Shown one piece after another: positions 18,952-27,318 of a stretch of DNA of 64,000 nt. The stretch lies in assembly GCF_900103225.1 (NCBI RefSeq), contig NZ_FNJH01000003.1, positions 446,471-510,470 of the forward strand, written 5' to 3'. The stretch is from Pseudomonas congelans (GTDB taxonomy: Bacteria; Pseudomonadota; Gammaproteobacteria; Pseudomonadales; Pseudomonadaceae). Positions within the stretch are counted from its first letter, which is position 1, and each line of letters starts with the position of its first letter. The notes below the pieces were generated by a model. That model was not told the DNA's origin and searched no databases. It worked only from the letters and a program-made list of their open reading frames with translations. The translations under genes and the position numbers were made by a program.

Positions 18952-21861
18952 ATGCAAAGCCATTCGGGAAATGAACACACTGCGCTGAATCAGCGTCTGA
19001 CCCTGTTGCTGATGGCCAAGGACCAGCCTGATTTCCTGCGTCGCGCGTTGAAGTATTACAGCAGCTTTCCGTGCAACGTGGTGGTGGTCGACGCATCGGC
19101 TCAGCCTGATGCAGAGATCGCTGGTGCGTCTGGTCTGCATTACGTGCAGAGCGCCGAATGGGCGAACAGCAACCACAGCGCCAGGATCGCCGAAGGTCTC
19201 AAACAGGTGACCACACCCTTCGTGGTGCAGGCTCCGGTGGACAGTTTCCTGTTGCCGGATGCGCTGACCGCTGCCTTGAGTTTTCTTGAAGCTAACCCGG
19301 CTTACGGCGCTTGTCAGGGTTATAGCCTGAGCTATCAGGCGCAGGTCAATCAGGTGGACTATTTCCGTCGCGACCGCAAAATCTGCGAAGACTATGCGTC
19401 AGACGATGTCGGCGAGCGGGTGCTGAGTTTCATGAGCGAAGGCCTGTCGCTGTTCAGTGCCGTGACCCGCACTGAACTGGCGCAGCAGTGGTTCGCTTCG
19501 GTTGCCGAAGGCACCGAGCCGCACTGGCAGGAAATAGGCCACATGAACTACCTGGTTGCCGCTGCACGCCTGCGCATCCTGCCAATTCCGTATGCGTTGC
19601 ACTTCACGCCGGGCAAGGACGCGGAGCTACGCCACGGTGCGGCCATTGCCGCAGCGGTCAAGCACAGTGACCCCAAAGCCAGAGCGGCCCGCGAGTCGTT
19701 TGCCGAGGGGATGATCGCGCTGATCGGCGAAGGCTCGGGTCTCGAAGGCGTGCAGGGCGTGCAAAAGATCCTCGCCGGGCTCGCCGCCATGGCTGAGCGC
19801 CTCAAGACACAGGGCTTTCAGGGCGATGAAAAAATCATCAGCGCGGTCTGGAATGTTGCCCTTGAGCAGTCCGATGCGCTGTTCGAGCCTCGCCAGTTCG
19901 TCGAGATGCCGTTTTACAACCAGCCGCTGTTCGATGAGCTGGCCAGAATCGAATTCCTCATCCATGTCATGCCGGCAGGCCGCTTGCAGATGGAAGGGCT
20001 TGAGGCAGCACTGCTCAAACAGGCGGAGTTACTGCGTGAGCAAAGCAATCCGGATGCTGAGCCGAAACTCAGTCGTCTGTGGTACGCCTACGAAACCTAC
20101 GCCTTCAACCTTGGTGTCGTGCAGAGTCTGGTTAAAGAGCTTGGCCACAGCAAGGACGACAAGGACAGCGAGAAGCAGATCGAGCTTCTTTCGGCCTGGT
20201 CCCGGCGCCTGCAGGCCGCTTCCGGTTTCGACAACGGTCGACTGCTCGACGGTATGGCGTCCGGCCGGCTGCTCAACTGGCTCGATTCGCGTGATCCGAC
20301 ACCTGAAGCGTTCAAGAAAATCAGTGAGAAACTCGCCAATAAACCGGCCGGGTCGCAGATCGGTATTTTGCTGCTGGATCTGGAAGCCGACATATTCAAG
20401 CTGCAGGCGACGTTCGACAGCCTGATCAACAGTCATTACAAGGCCTTCAAGGTGGTGGTGTTTACTACCGGAGAACTGCCGGCAGTGACCACGCCGCACA
20501 ACACCCTGCATTTCGTGAAGGTCACCGAAAGCAATTACGTGGACAGGATCAATCAGGTCGTCAAGCAGTCACCCAGCGACTGGCTGATGCTGGCGCAGGT
20601 CGGTGAAGAGTTCACCCGCAGCGGTCTGCTGCTGGCCAGTGCCGAGTTGGTCGACGCAGCACAGTGCCGGGCTGTCGCGGTAGACGAGATTCAGCGTCAA
20701 GCCAATGGCACGCTGGCCCCGGTGTTCCGTCCCGGTTTCAATCTGGACTTGCTGCAAAGCCTGCCGACCCTGATGGCGCGGCATTGGCTGATTCGTCGTG
20801 ACCTGCTGGTCGAGGCGGGTGGTTATTCGCGCGAATTCCCCAAAGCACTGGAGTTCGACCTGTTGTTGCGCTTGATCGAGGAGGGCGGCATGAGCGGTCT
20901 TGCTCATCTGAGCGAACCGGTGCTGATCTGCGACGCGCCAGAGCTGGAAGACAATCCGGACGAACAGAAAGCGCTCAAACGCCACCTTGGCAAGCGCGGT
21001 TATCAGGCAGAAATCAGCTCGGCACAGCCTGGCACTTACAAGATCGATTATCGCCACGCCCATCGGCCGGTGGTCTCGATTCTGCTGCACAGCCAGGACA
21101 ACCTGGCGGAGCTGCAACGCTGTCTGCAAAGCATCCTGCAACGGACCCGCTATCCGCGTTACGAAGTACTGATCGGCGACAATGCCAGCACGTCTGCCGA
21201 ACTGTCGACCTGGCTCGACAGGCAAGAGCAGGTTTCGGGTCGCGTGCGTGTGTTCCGCGCCGAGCAGCGCATGAGCCCGGCAGCGCTGTGCAATCTGATC
21301 AGCCAGGAAGCCACCGGCGAATACCTTGTGCTGGTGGATGCGCAAAGCCAGATCGTCAATGTCGGCTGGATCGAATCACTGCTCAATCAGGCGCAACGTC
21401 CGGAAGTGGGCGTGGTAGGCGTCAAGCTGGTGGATGGCGAAGGCGCCGTGACTCAGGCGGGTCTGGTGCTGGGACTGAATGGCTGCGTGGGTTCGGGCTT
21501 TGTCGGCGAGCCGAAGACGTCCACCGGTTACATGCAGCGCCTGGTGGTCGAGCAGAATTATTCTGCCGTGTCATCGGCCTGCCTGATGATCGCCAAAGAG
21601 CTTTACAACGGAGTGGGCGGTCTGGATGAAGAGGCTTTCGCCGAGGCGCTCGGCGATGTCGACCTGTGCCTCAAGACTGCGCAGGCAGGTTATCTGACTG
21701 TATGGACGCCGCATGTGCAGGTGGTGCATTCCGGCGTGGTGCATGCTCCGCAGCAGGCGCGCGATGCACTTATGGACAAGTGGTCAGCGCAGTTCGCGCA
21801 GGATGAGGCCTACAACGTCAATCTGGGTCTCGACGGCCAGGGCTTCACTCTAGCTGGATGA
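18952..21861 (+). CDS. fgt2: Flagellin glycosyltransferase Fgt2
   Basis: A 969-residue glycosyltransferase, second gene of the glycosylation island (orf2/fgt2 in P. syringae). The N-terminus (about 12-250, LTLLLMAKDQPDFLRRALKY and VVVVDAS) is a GT2-like domain of a different subtype from Fgt1. A helical middle follows. The C-terminal half (about 463-969) parallels the second and third GT domains of Fgt1: PGFNLDLL, then VSILLHSQDNLAELQRCLQS, GDNAS, and GYMQRL. It lacks the GT4-like tail of Fgt1. The 115-base gap after fgt1 has a CTTCAAC/GTTGAAG hairpin (18898-18922) without a T run. Substrate specificity cannot be read from sequence. Confidence 0.88.
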   Translation: MQSHSGNEHTALNQRLTLLLMAKDQPDFLRRALKYYSSFPCNVVVVDASAQPDAEIAGASGLHYVQSAEWANSNHSARIAEGLKQVTTPFVVQAPVDSFLLPDALTAALSFLEANPAYGACQGYSLSYQAQVNQVDYFRRDRKICEDYASDDVGERVLSFMSEGLSLFSAVTRTELAQQWFASVAEGTEPHWQEIGHMNYLVAAARLRILPIPYALHFTPGKDAELRHGAAIAAAVKHSDPKARAARESFAEGMIALIGEGSGLEGVQGVQKILAGLAAMAERLKTQGFQGDEKIISAVWNVALEQSDALFEPRQFVEMPFYNQPLFDELARIEFLIHVMPAGRLQMEGLEAALLKQAELLREQSNPDAEPKLSRLWYAYETYAFNLGVVQSLVKELGHSKDDKDSEKQIELLSAWSRRLQAASGFDNGRLLDGMASGRLLNWLDSRDPTPEAFKKISEKLANKPAGSQIGILLLDLEADIFKLQATFDSLINSHYKAFKVVVFTTGELPAVTTPHNTLHFVKVTESNYVDRINQVVKQSPSDWLMLAQVGEEFTRSGLLLASAELVDAAQCRAVAVDEIQRQANGTLAPVFRPGFNLDLLQSLPTLMARHWLIRRDLLVEAGGYSREFPKALEFDLLLRLIEEGGMSGLAHLSEPVLICDAPELEDNPDEQKALKRHLGKRGYQAEISSAQPGTYKIDYRHAHRPVVSILLHSQDNLAELQRCLQSILQRTRYPRYEVLIGDNASTSAELSTWLDRQEQVSGRVRVFRAEQRMSPAALCNLISQEATGEYLVLVDAQSQIVNVGWIESLLNQAQRPEVGVVGVKLVDGEGAVTQAGLVLGLNGCVGSGFVGEPKTSTGYMQRLVVEQNYSAVSSACLMIAKELYNGVGGLDEEAFAEALGDVDLCLKTAQAGYLTVWTPHVQVVHSGVVHAPQQARDALMDKWSAQFAQDEAYNVNLGLDGQGFTLAG

Positions 21862-22165
21862 GTCGTCCACCCTCGTAAAACCGGCTGCTTCGCGGCCGGT
21901 TTGTCGCCTGGAAGGCCTCTTCGCAGGGGACCGTTGGCCAGGATCAAGTGCAGATTCCTTCGACGCAAATTTTCGTAAAGCAGGCAGACGGGAGTGACCT
22001 GCGGGTCATAAAGTGCATCTCCACTGTATTGTTTTACAGGGAGCGACATGCGCCTGACTTGCTTTAACCTGCCAAGCGCCCTGAAAATGTCCGTAAATCA
22101 CCCCTATTCGGTAGCGCCCCGATTTCATCGGGACGAAAAATGACCTGTTTACTCATCGGGAAGCC
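21862..22165. other. Intergenic region between fgt2 and the KAS III gene
   Basis: The 304-base gap holds the fgt2 terminator (21877-21902). Beyond that I see only a weak sigma-54-like ATGCGC-N5-TTGCT at 22048-22063 that lacks the invariant GG. No reading frame here looks real. Confidence 0.6.
21877..21902 (+). terminator. Probable terminator after fgt2
   Basis: AAAACCGGC paired with GCCGGTTT around a nine-base loop, a short run of T at the 3' side, 16 bases after the fgt2 stop. Confidence 0.7.
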
Positions 22166-23095
22166 ATGATGATTGGCATTAAAAGCATAGCGAGTTACGT
22201 GCCTGTTGCAGGTGTTGATAACTACGCTCAAGGCGCCAAATTCGGCAAGGATGAAGAATTCATCCTTGGGAAAATCGGCTCCACCTTCCTGCCGCGCAAA
22301 GACGCCGGCCAGGAAACCTCGGATCTGTGCGTTGAGGCAGCCAACACGTTGTTCGCCAATAACCCGCAGCTCAAGCGCGACAGCATCGATGTGCTGATCG
22401 TCGTCACTCAGAACGGTGACGAGGAGGGGCTGCCGCATACTGCAGCCATCGTTCAGGACAAGCTGGGGCTGTCGACCAACGTTGCTGCATTCGACATATC
22501 GCTGGGCTGTTCCGGCTATGTGTATGGCATTTATGCGATCAAGGGCTTCATGGAAGCGGCAGGCTTGAAAAATGGCCTGTTGATCACTGCCGACCCGTAT
22601 TCGAAAATTGTCGATCAGGAAGATCGCAACACCACCATGCTGTTCGGTGACGCGGCGACGGCCACCTGGATGGGTGAGGACGCGGAATGGCAGCTGGGCA
22701 AGGCGAAATTCGGTACCGATGGTTCCGGAGCGCCACACCTCAAGGTCAGCAACGGCGTTTTCTTCATGAACGGTCGCCAAGTGTTCAATTTCGCACTGTT
22801 GAAAGTGCCAGCGCATCTGCACGAGCTATTGGCCGAGTCTGATCTGACCCCTGACGATATCGATGCCTTCTGTATCCACCAGGGCAGTGCCGCCATCGTC
22901 GACGCTGTCGCGCGCCGTTTCGAAGACAAGCCCGAGAAGTTTCTCAAGGACATGGTCGAGACCGGCAATACCGTTTCGTCCAGCATTCCGCTGCTGATTG
23001 AAAAGCACGTACTGGGCTCTTCGTGGAAGCGCGTCGCCTTGAGTGGTTTTGGTGTGGGGCTGTCCTGGGGCTCCGCCATTATCTATAAAGGCTGA
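22166..23095 (+). CDS. 3-oxoacyl-ACP synthase III-like protein (orf3 of the flagellin glycosylation island)
   Basis: A 309-residue thiolase-fold condensing enzyme of the FabH/KAS III family with the full catalytic triad: Cys115 (SLGCSGYVYG), His238 (FCIHQGSA) and Asn268 (TGNTVSSSIP). This corresponds to orf3 of the P. syringae flagellin glycosylation region. Its role is not established here. A reasonable inference is that it makes an acyl chain transferred to the modified viosamine sugar of the flagellin glycan, rather than serving general fatty-acid synthesis. Two adjacent ATGs (22166, 22169) can serve as start. It has its own terminator (23117-23148). Confidence 0.9.
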   Translation: MMIGIKSIASYVPVAGVDNYAQGAKFGKDEEFILGKIGSTFLPRKDAGQETSDLCVEAANTLFANNPQLKRDSIDVLIVVTQNGDEEGLPHTAAIVQDKLGLSTNVAAFDISLGCSGYVYGIYAIKGFMEAAGLKNGLLITADPYSKIVDQEDRNTTMLFGDAATATWMGEDAEWQLGKAKFGTDGSGAPHLKVSNGVFFMNGRQVFNFALLKVPAHLHELLAESDLTPDDIDAFCIHQGSAAIVDAVARRFEDKPEKFLKDMVETGNTVSSSIPLLIEKHVLGSSWKRVALSGFGVGLSWGSAIIYKG

Positions 23096-23116
23096 ATGCA
23101 TACAGCCTGATTAAAG

Positions 23117-23148
23117 AACGCCTGTGGATTTATGCCCCAGGCGTTTTT
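23117..23148 (+). terminator. Rho-independent terminator after the KAS III gene
   Basis: AACGCCTG and CAGGCGTT arms (8 base pairs) around a 13-base loop, followed by a T run. Confidence 0.85.
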
Positions 23149-23317
23149 AAATTAAACAGTGATCCACGTCACACTTTGAACTTCGCTACGCTACGCCCTC
23201 GCTTGATCCCTCTTTCTGTTGTTGATGAATTTCTCTCTTTCCAGTCGCGTGATTATGGCCTAAGCCCTTGTTTTATAAGGGGTGGCCGTGTGATGGCAAA
23301 ATATTAAAAAAAAACGC

Positions 23318-23344
23318 TCAAGCAACCTGCCATTGCGACGATAA
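23318..23344 (+). promoter_or_regulatory. Sigma-28 (FliA) promoter of fliC
   Basis: TCAA-N15-GACGATAA fits the FliA consensus TAAA-N15-GCCGATAA with one difference in each element. It lies 81 bases before the fliC start, the expected place for class IV control. Confidence 0.87.
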
Positions 23345-23425
23345 CTATTACGAAGGTTCTCTAGGCACACCCGGCGCTTGCAGGGGCCGGAAGCCACGTA
23401 GTACCAAACCAACGAGGAATTCATC

Positions 23426-24274
23426 ATGGCTTTAACAGTAAACACCAACGTAGCATCGTTGAACGTCCAGAAGAACCTGGGTCGCGCCTCCGACGCTCTT
23501 TCGACCTCGATGACTCGTCTGTCTTCCGGTCTGAAAATCAACAGCGCTAAAGATGACGCTGCTGGCCTGCAAATCGCTACCAAGATCACTTCGCAGATCC
23601 GCGGTCAGACAATGGCGATCAAAAACGCCAACGACGGTATGTCCCTTGCTCAGACCGCTGAAGGCGCGCTGCAAGAGTCGACCAACATTCTGCAGCGTAT
23701 GCGTGAACTGGCTGTTCAGTCGCGAAACGACAGCAACAGCTCTACCGACCGTGACGCGCTGAACAAAGAATTCACCGCGATGAGTTCGGAACTGACCCGT
23801 ATCTCTCAAAGTACCAACCTGAACGGCAAGAACCTGCTCGACGGTTCTGCCAGCACCATGACTTTCCAGGTTGGTTCCAACTCTGGCGCGTCGAACCAGA
23901 TCACTTTGACTCTGAGCGCAAGCTTTGACGCAAACACCCTGGGTGTCGGTTCGGCCATCTCGATCGCCGGTTCTGACAGTGCCGCTGCAGAGGCTGCTTT
24001 CTCTGGCGCAATGGCCGCTATCGACTCGGCTCTGCAGACCATCAACTCCACCCGTGCTGACCTCGGTGCTTCGCAAAACCGTCTGACCAGCACCATCTCC
24101 AACTTGCAGAACATCAACGAAAACGCCAGTGCTGCACTGGGTCGCGTACAAGATACCGACTTCGCTGCTGAAACTGCACAGCTGACCAAGCAACAGACCC
24201 TGCAACAGGCTTCCACCTCTGTTCTGGCTCAGGCTAACCAGCTGCCATCCGCTGTACTGAAACTGCTTCAGTAA
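23426..24274 (+). CDS. fliC: Flagellin FliC
   Basis: Filament subunit, 282 residues, the length known for P. syringae flagellin. The N-terminal D0/D1 region contains the plant-recognised flg22 epitope at residues 30-51 ([15 protein letters not shown] and onward, canonical as far as I can compare) and the flgII-28 region at about 84-111. The C-terminal D0 helix ends [17 protein letters not shown]. Serines occupy all six positions reported as glycosylated in P. syringae: 143, 164, 176, 183, 193 and 201. The upstream sigma-28 promoter and the glycosyltransferase genes fit. Ribosome site GAGGAA precedes the ATG. A hairpin terminator follows. Confidence 0.98.
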   Translation: MALTVNTNVASLNVQKNLGRASDALSTSMTRLSSGLKINSAKDDAAGLQIATKITSQIRGQTMAIKNANDGMSLAQTAEGALQESTNILQRMRELAVQSRNDSNSSTDRDALNKEFTAMSSELTRISQSTNLNGKNLLDGSASTMTFQVGSNSGASNQITLTLSASFDANTLGVGSAISIAGSDSAAAEAAFSGAMAAIDSALQTINSTRADLGASQNRLTSTISNLQNINENASAALGRVQDTDFAAETAQLTKQQTLQQASTSVLAQANQLPSAVLKLLQ

Positions 24275-24290
24275 TATCGGCATGAGTTTT

Positions 24291-24327
24291 AGCGGGGGAG
24301 TGCTTGATAGCGCTCTCTCGCTTTTTT
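24291..24327 (+). terminator. Rho-independent terminator after fliC
   Basis: A 14-base stem (AGCGGGGGAGTGCT with AGCGCTCTCTCGCT, including several G-U pairs), a TGAT loop and a run of six T. Confidence 0.85.
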
Positions 24328-24346
24328 ACTTTCGGAGGTGATGGTC

Positions 24347-24739
24347 ATGGATATGAGTGTGAAACTGAACTTGTCTTATCCGGCCGTTCAGCCGGCGAGC
24401 CAGGCCCCTGTGCCCGACACGTCAGTTGACAAGCCTGCCGACACGCCATCAGTCAAGCGTGTTGCCGCCACGGCGGAAAGTAAAGGCTCCGATCTGCACA
24501 AGGATGATTCCAATGACGATGCTAAAGTCAAAGCCGCGGCAGAGGACATCCAGAAATTTTTTCATTCGGTCAAACGCAATCTCGAGTTTTCGATCGACGA
24601 AGATTCTGGCAAAGTCATTGTCAAAGTGATTGCGAGTGATTCTGGTGAAGTGGTTCGACAAATTCCTAATGCAGAAATCCTGAAACTGGCCGATAGCCTG
24701 AGTGATGCGAACAGTTTGTTGTTCCGCGCCAGAGCCTGA
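24347..24739 (+). CDS. flaG: Flagellar protein FlaG
   Basis: A 130-residue FlaG-family protein, usually linked to filament length control in polar flagellates. The N-terminal half is flexible and Asp/Lys/Ala-rich. The C-terminal half has the family's conserved domain (DSGKVIVKVIASDSGEVVRQ then IPNAEILKLADSL). I chose the ATG at 24347 because it stands eight bases after GGAGG; two further in-frame ATGs lie at 24341 and 24353. It sits between the fliC terminator and fliD, the usual order in Pseudomonas. The sequence is more AT-rich than its neighbours. Confidence 0.93.
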   Translation: MDMSVKLNLSYPAVQPASQAPVPDTSVDKPADTPSVKRVAATAESKGSDLHKDDSNDDAKVKAAAEDIQKFFHSVKRNLEFSIDEDSGKVIVKVIASDSGEVVRQIPNAEILKLADSLSDANSLLFRARA

Positions 24740-24822
24740 TCACCGGTACGGTATGTGTTGTCGGGTCATTCGCCTTTTGAAAGGGCGGCAAACCCCGCAG
24801 CATTCTTGAAGGGAGAAGCACC

Positions 24823-26307
24823 ATGGCAAGTCCTATTACATCTACAAATGGTATTGGTTCCGGTCTGGCTATCGGCGCCATCGTCGAAGGCCTCGTAGGT
24901 GCCGAGAAGGCGCCCAAGCAAAACCAGATCGACAAGCAGACCGCCTCTACCACTGCATCACTTTCGGGTGTCAGTCAGCTGACGTCGGCACTGGCTGCAT
25001 TCCAGAAAACACTGGACACTCTGGCCAGCTCCACCACGCCTGCCTTCCAGGGCTTTGCTGCGACGTCTGCCAACGAAGCGGTAGTCAAGGCAACTGCCAG
25101 CAACACTGCGGTCAACGGTACGTATGCTATTAACATCAGCAAGCTGGCAACACCTTCAAAGGTTGCTACTGCCTCGCTGAGTTCGACGCAGGCGAGTGCC
25201 ATTCCGAGTGGTACCCTGAAAATCACTCAGAATGGCACTGATTATGATGTGAAGATCGACAATACCTCGACGTTGACGGAAGTGCGCGACAAGATCAACT
25301 CGACGCTCCAGGGTAAAGGCATCACAGCCAACATTATCAACGATAACAACGGCTCCAGGCTGGTGTTCAGCTCGACGACCACCGGCGCGGGCAGTGACAT
25401 CTCTGTCGTAGGCGGTTCCGGTCAGGAAGCGCTGAATATCGATGGTACAAAGCTGATGAGCGCCACCAGTACCGGTAATGACGCCAACGGCAAGCCGATT
25501 GGTGGTGCCGGCGCGATCACTGCAATTGCCGGCGATGCGGAGTTCACGGTCGATGGTCTGAGTCTGACCAGCAAGACCAATACCGTGAGCACGGCAATTT
25601 CCGGTCTCACCTTCGAACTGGTCGCACCTAGCGCGTCCTCTGCTGCTTCGGCATCGACCACGGTCACGGTAGCCACCAACACCGATGGCCTGAAGACGTC
25701 CTTGCAGTCCTTCGTCGACTCCTACAACACGCTGGTGACGCTGGTTTCGTCCCTGACCAAGGGCACTACCGACAGTGAGGGCAACTACAAGGCCGCTGCG
25801 CTGACCGGCGACTCCACGCCGCGTGGGTTGCTGGCAACAATACGCGACCAGATTTCAACGGCTACGTCGAATGCGGGTCTCAGCTCCCTGGCGCAATTGG
25901 GGATCAAGACTCAGCAGGCTGACGGTAAGTTGTCGTTGAACACGGCTGAATTGACCACAGCATTGAGTGACAAGAAGCTGGGCAGTCAGATCCAGGCGAT
26001 GTTTACCGGTACGACAAAAGCCGATGGCACCAACAATTCGGATGGCTTGATTTCGCGCATGAACAAGGCGCTTCTGCCCTATACGAAGGCTGACGGCGTT
26101 TTGGCCACCAAGACAACCAGCCTCAATAAAATACAGGCACGTACAGCCAGTGATCAGGAGGCCCTCAACCGTCGTATCGAGAGTCTGACGGCAACCCTGA
26201 CCAAGAAATACAACGCCATGGACCTGGTCGTTGGGCAGCTCAAGGCGACCGCTAGCAGTATCACGTCGATCTTTGAGGCGATGAACGCCCAGAAAAACGC
26301 TTCGTAA
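24823..26307 (+). CDS. fliD: Flagellar filament cap protein FliD (HAP2)
   Basis: Filament cap that inserts new flagellin monomers at the tip and can act as an adhesin. The 494-residue protein has the FliD_N segment (NGIGSGLAIGAIVEGLVGAE) at the start and the FliD_C domain in the second half, ending in a long helix (TLTKKYNAMDLVVGQLKATA). The middle is Thr/Ser/Ala-rich and variable. Ribosome site AGGGAGAAG. A terminator follows, and fliS is then expressed from its own predicted sigma-28 site. Confidence 0.96.
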   Translation: MASPITSTNGIGSGLAIGAIVEGLVGAEKAPKQNQIDKQTASTTASLSGVSQLTSALAAFQKTLDTLASSTTPAFQGFAATSANEAVVKATASNTAVNGTYAINISKLATPSKVATASLSSTQASAIPSGTLKITQNGTDYDVKIDNTSTLTEVRDKINSTLQGKGITANIINDNNGSRLVFSSTTTGAGSDISVVGGSGQEALNIDGTKLMSATSTGNDANGKPIGGAGAITAIAGDAEFTVDGLSLTSKTNTVSTAISGLTFELVAPSASSAASASTTVTVATNTDGLKTSLQSFVDSYNTLVTLVSSLTKGTTDSEGNYKAAALTGDSTPRGLLATIRDQISTATSNAGLSSLAQLGIKTQQADGKLSLNTAELTTALSDKKLGSQIQAMFTGTTKADGTNNSDGLISRMNKALLPYTKADGVLATKTTSLNKIQARTASDQEALNRRIESLTATLTKKYNAMDLVVGQLKATASSITSIFEAMNAQKNAS

Positions 26308-26327
26308 GTTCTTTTTACCGAAGTGCC

Positions 26328-26355
26328 AAGAACCCGACCCTGTGTCGGGTTCTTG
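26328..26355 (+). terminator. Rho-independent terminator after fliD
   Basis: CAAGAACCCGAC paired perfectly with GTCGGGTTCTTG around a four-base loop, followed by CTTTT. Confidence 0.87.
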
Positions 26356-26364
26356 CTTTTGGGC

Positions 26365-26391
26365 TAAAGTTTCCGGGCACTGCGTCGATAG
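26365..26391 (+). promoter_or_regulatory. Probable sigma-28 promoter of fliS-fliT
   Basis: TAAA-N15-GTCGATAG: perfect -35 and a -10 with two differences from GCCGATAA, 39 bases before fliS and just after the fliD terminator. Confidence 0.65.
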
Positions 26392-26430
26392 CTTGAGTAT
26401 CAGTATTCTGGATTTGTTACGAGGCCCATT

Positions 26431-26820
26431 ATGAATCCGATGTTAGCGTTGCGGCAGTATCAGAAAATCGGCGCCCAGGCTCAGACCTCGGAAGCCAGCC
26501 CTCATCGTCTGGTGCAGATGTTGATGGAGGGCGGTCTCGACCGCATCGCTCAGGCCAAGGGCGCCATGGCCCGCAAGGATATCGCCAACAAGGGCGTGTT
26601 CATCAGCAAGGCCATCGGCATCGTCGGTGGGCTGCGTGAGGGCCTGGATCTGGAAAATACGCCCAGCGACGCGCTGGTCAGGCAGGACAGCCTCTATCAC
26701 TACATGATGACGCGCCTGGCGGAAGCCAACGCTCGCAATGATCAGAAGATACTCGATGAAGTCGCCGGTCTGCTGATCACCGTCAAGGAAGGCTGGGACG
26801 CTATAGGCACCGTGCAATAA
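26431..26820 (+). CDS. fliS: Flagellin export chaperone FliS
   Basis: Cytosolic chaperone that binds the C-terminal helix of FliC, prevents premature polymerisation and guides it to FlhA. The 129-residue all-helical protein has the family's N-terminus (YQKIGAQAQTSEASPHRLVQ MLMEGG) and the later segment with EVAGLLITVKEGWDAIG. It is followed after 24 bases by the FliT-like gene. Confidence 0.95.
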   Translation: MNPMLALRQYQKIGAQAQTSEASPHRLVQMLMEGGLDRIAQAKGAMARKDIANKGVFISKAIGIVGGLREGLDLENTPSDALVRQDSLYHYMMTRLAEANARNDQKILDEVAGLLITVKEGWDAIGTVQ

Positions 26821-26844
26821 TCTGCTGGCCTGAGGAGAACAATA

Positions 26845-27141
26845 ATGAGTGCTGCGCTCAAGCGTATCGAAGAAACACGGGAAGCCTTGGTAGGAGCGCT
26901 GGCCGAGCGTGACTGGGAGGCTATCGTCAAGCTTGACCTTGCGTGTCGCGAGTGTGTCGACGCGGTGGTCAGTGAAGCGCCCGATGACGAACCTGCACTG
27001 CGCAGCAACCTTGAGGAGCTATTGGGTGTCTACAGGCAACTGATTGATGTTGCAACCGGTGCGCGTCAAGCGGTTGTCGAAGAAATGACTCAAATCCAGA
27101 ATGCGAAGAGCGCGACGAAGGTATACCATCTGTTTGGTTAA
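26845..27141 (+). CDS. fliT: FliT-like flagellar export chaperone
   Basis: A 98-residue, highly charged, helical protein in the position of FliT (also called FleP or FliSB in pseudomonads), the chaperone of the FliD cap. Sequence similarity in this family is low, so the assignment rests on size, helical composition (IEETREALVGALAERDWEAI), and its place after fliD-fliS. GAGGAG ribosome site. In enterics FliT also binds FlhDC, which is absent here, so a regulatory role should not be carried over. Confidence 0.8.
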   Translation: MSAALKRIEETREALVGALAERDWEAIVKLDLACRECVDAVVSEAPDDEPALRSNLEELLGVYRQLIDVATGARQAVVEEMTQIQNAKSATKVYHLFG

Positions 27142-27205
27142 TGTTTAATTGTCATTTTTATTGTTCGATAAGAATTTCGCCATAAATTTGACTGTGTTCG
27201 TTTTT

Positions 27206-27234
27206 TTGACTTAACTAGTGATGTTTACTATTTT
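27206..27234 (+). promoter_or_regulatory. Candidate sigma-70 promoter of fleQ
   Basis: TTGACT-N17-TATTTT in the AT-rich gap between fliT and fleQ, about 85 bases before the fleQ start. fleQ is the top of the hierarchy and is known to be sigma-70 driven in P. aeruginosa; the exact site here is inferred. Confidence 0.5.
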
Positions 27235-27318
27235 CTGGCGTCTCATGGTTTATACAGCTGAGAAGCCAAGCTGCCCCCCAATCATGGGCATTGAGTTGAC
27301 TAGGGAAGTTGCTATTGC

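Larger units (their letters stand above)
23096..23425. other. Intergenic and leader region upstream of fliC
   Basis: This 330-base stretch contains the terminator of the KAS III gene (23117-23148), the fliC sigma-28 promoter (23318-23344) and a leader of about 75 bases ending in the GAGGAA ribosome site. The remainder (about 23150-23317) is AT-richer and holds no gene that I can see. Confidence 0.8.

Noticed and set aside
22048..22063. Sigma-54-like ATGCGC-N5-TTGCT before the KAS III gene
   Set aside because: It lacks the first invariant G of the -24 element, and the position is about 100 bases from the gene; too weak to list as a promoter.
27142..27318. Possible small RNA in the AT-rich gap before fleQ
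   Set aside because: There is a plausible promoter but no terminator before fleQ, so the transcript is simply the fleQ leader.
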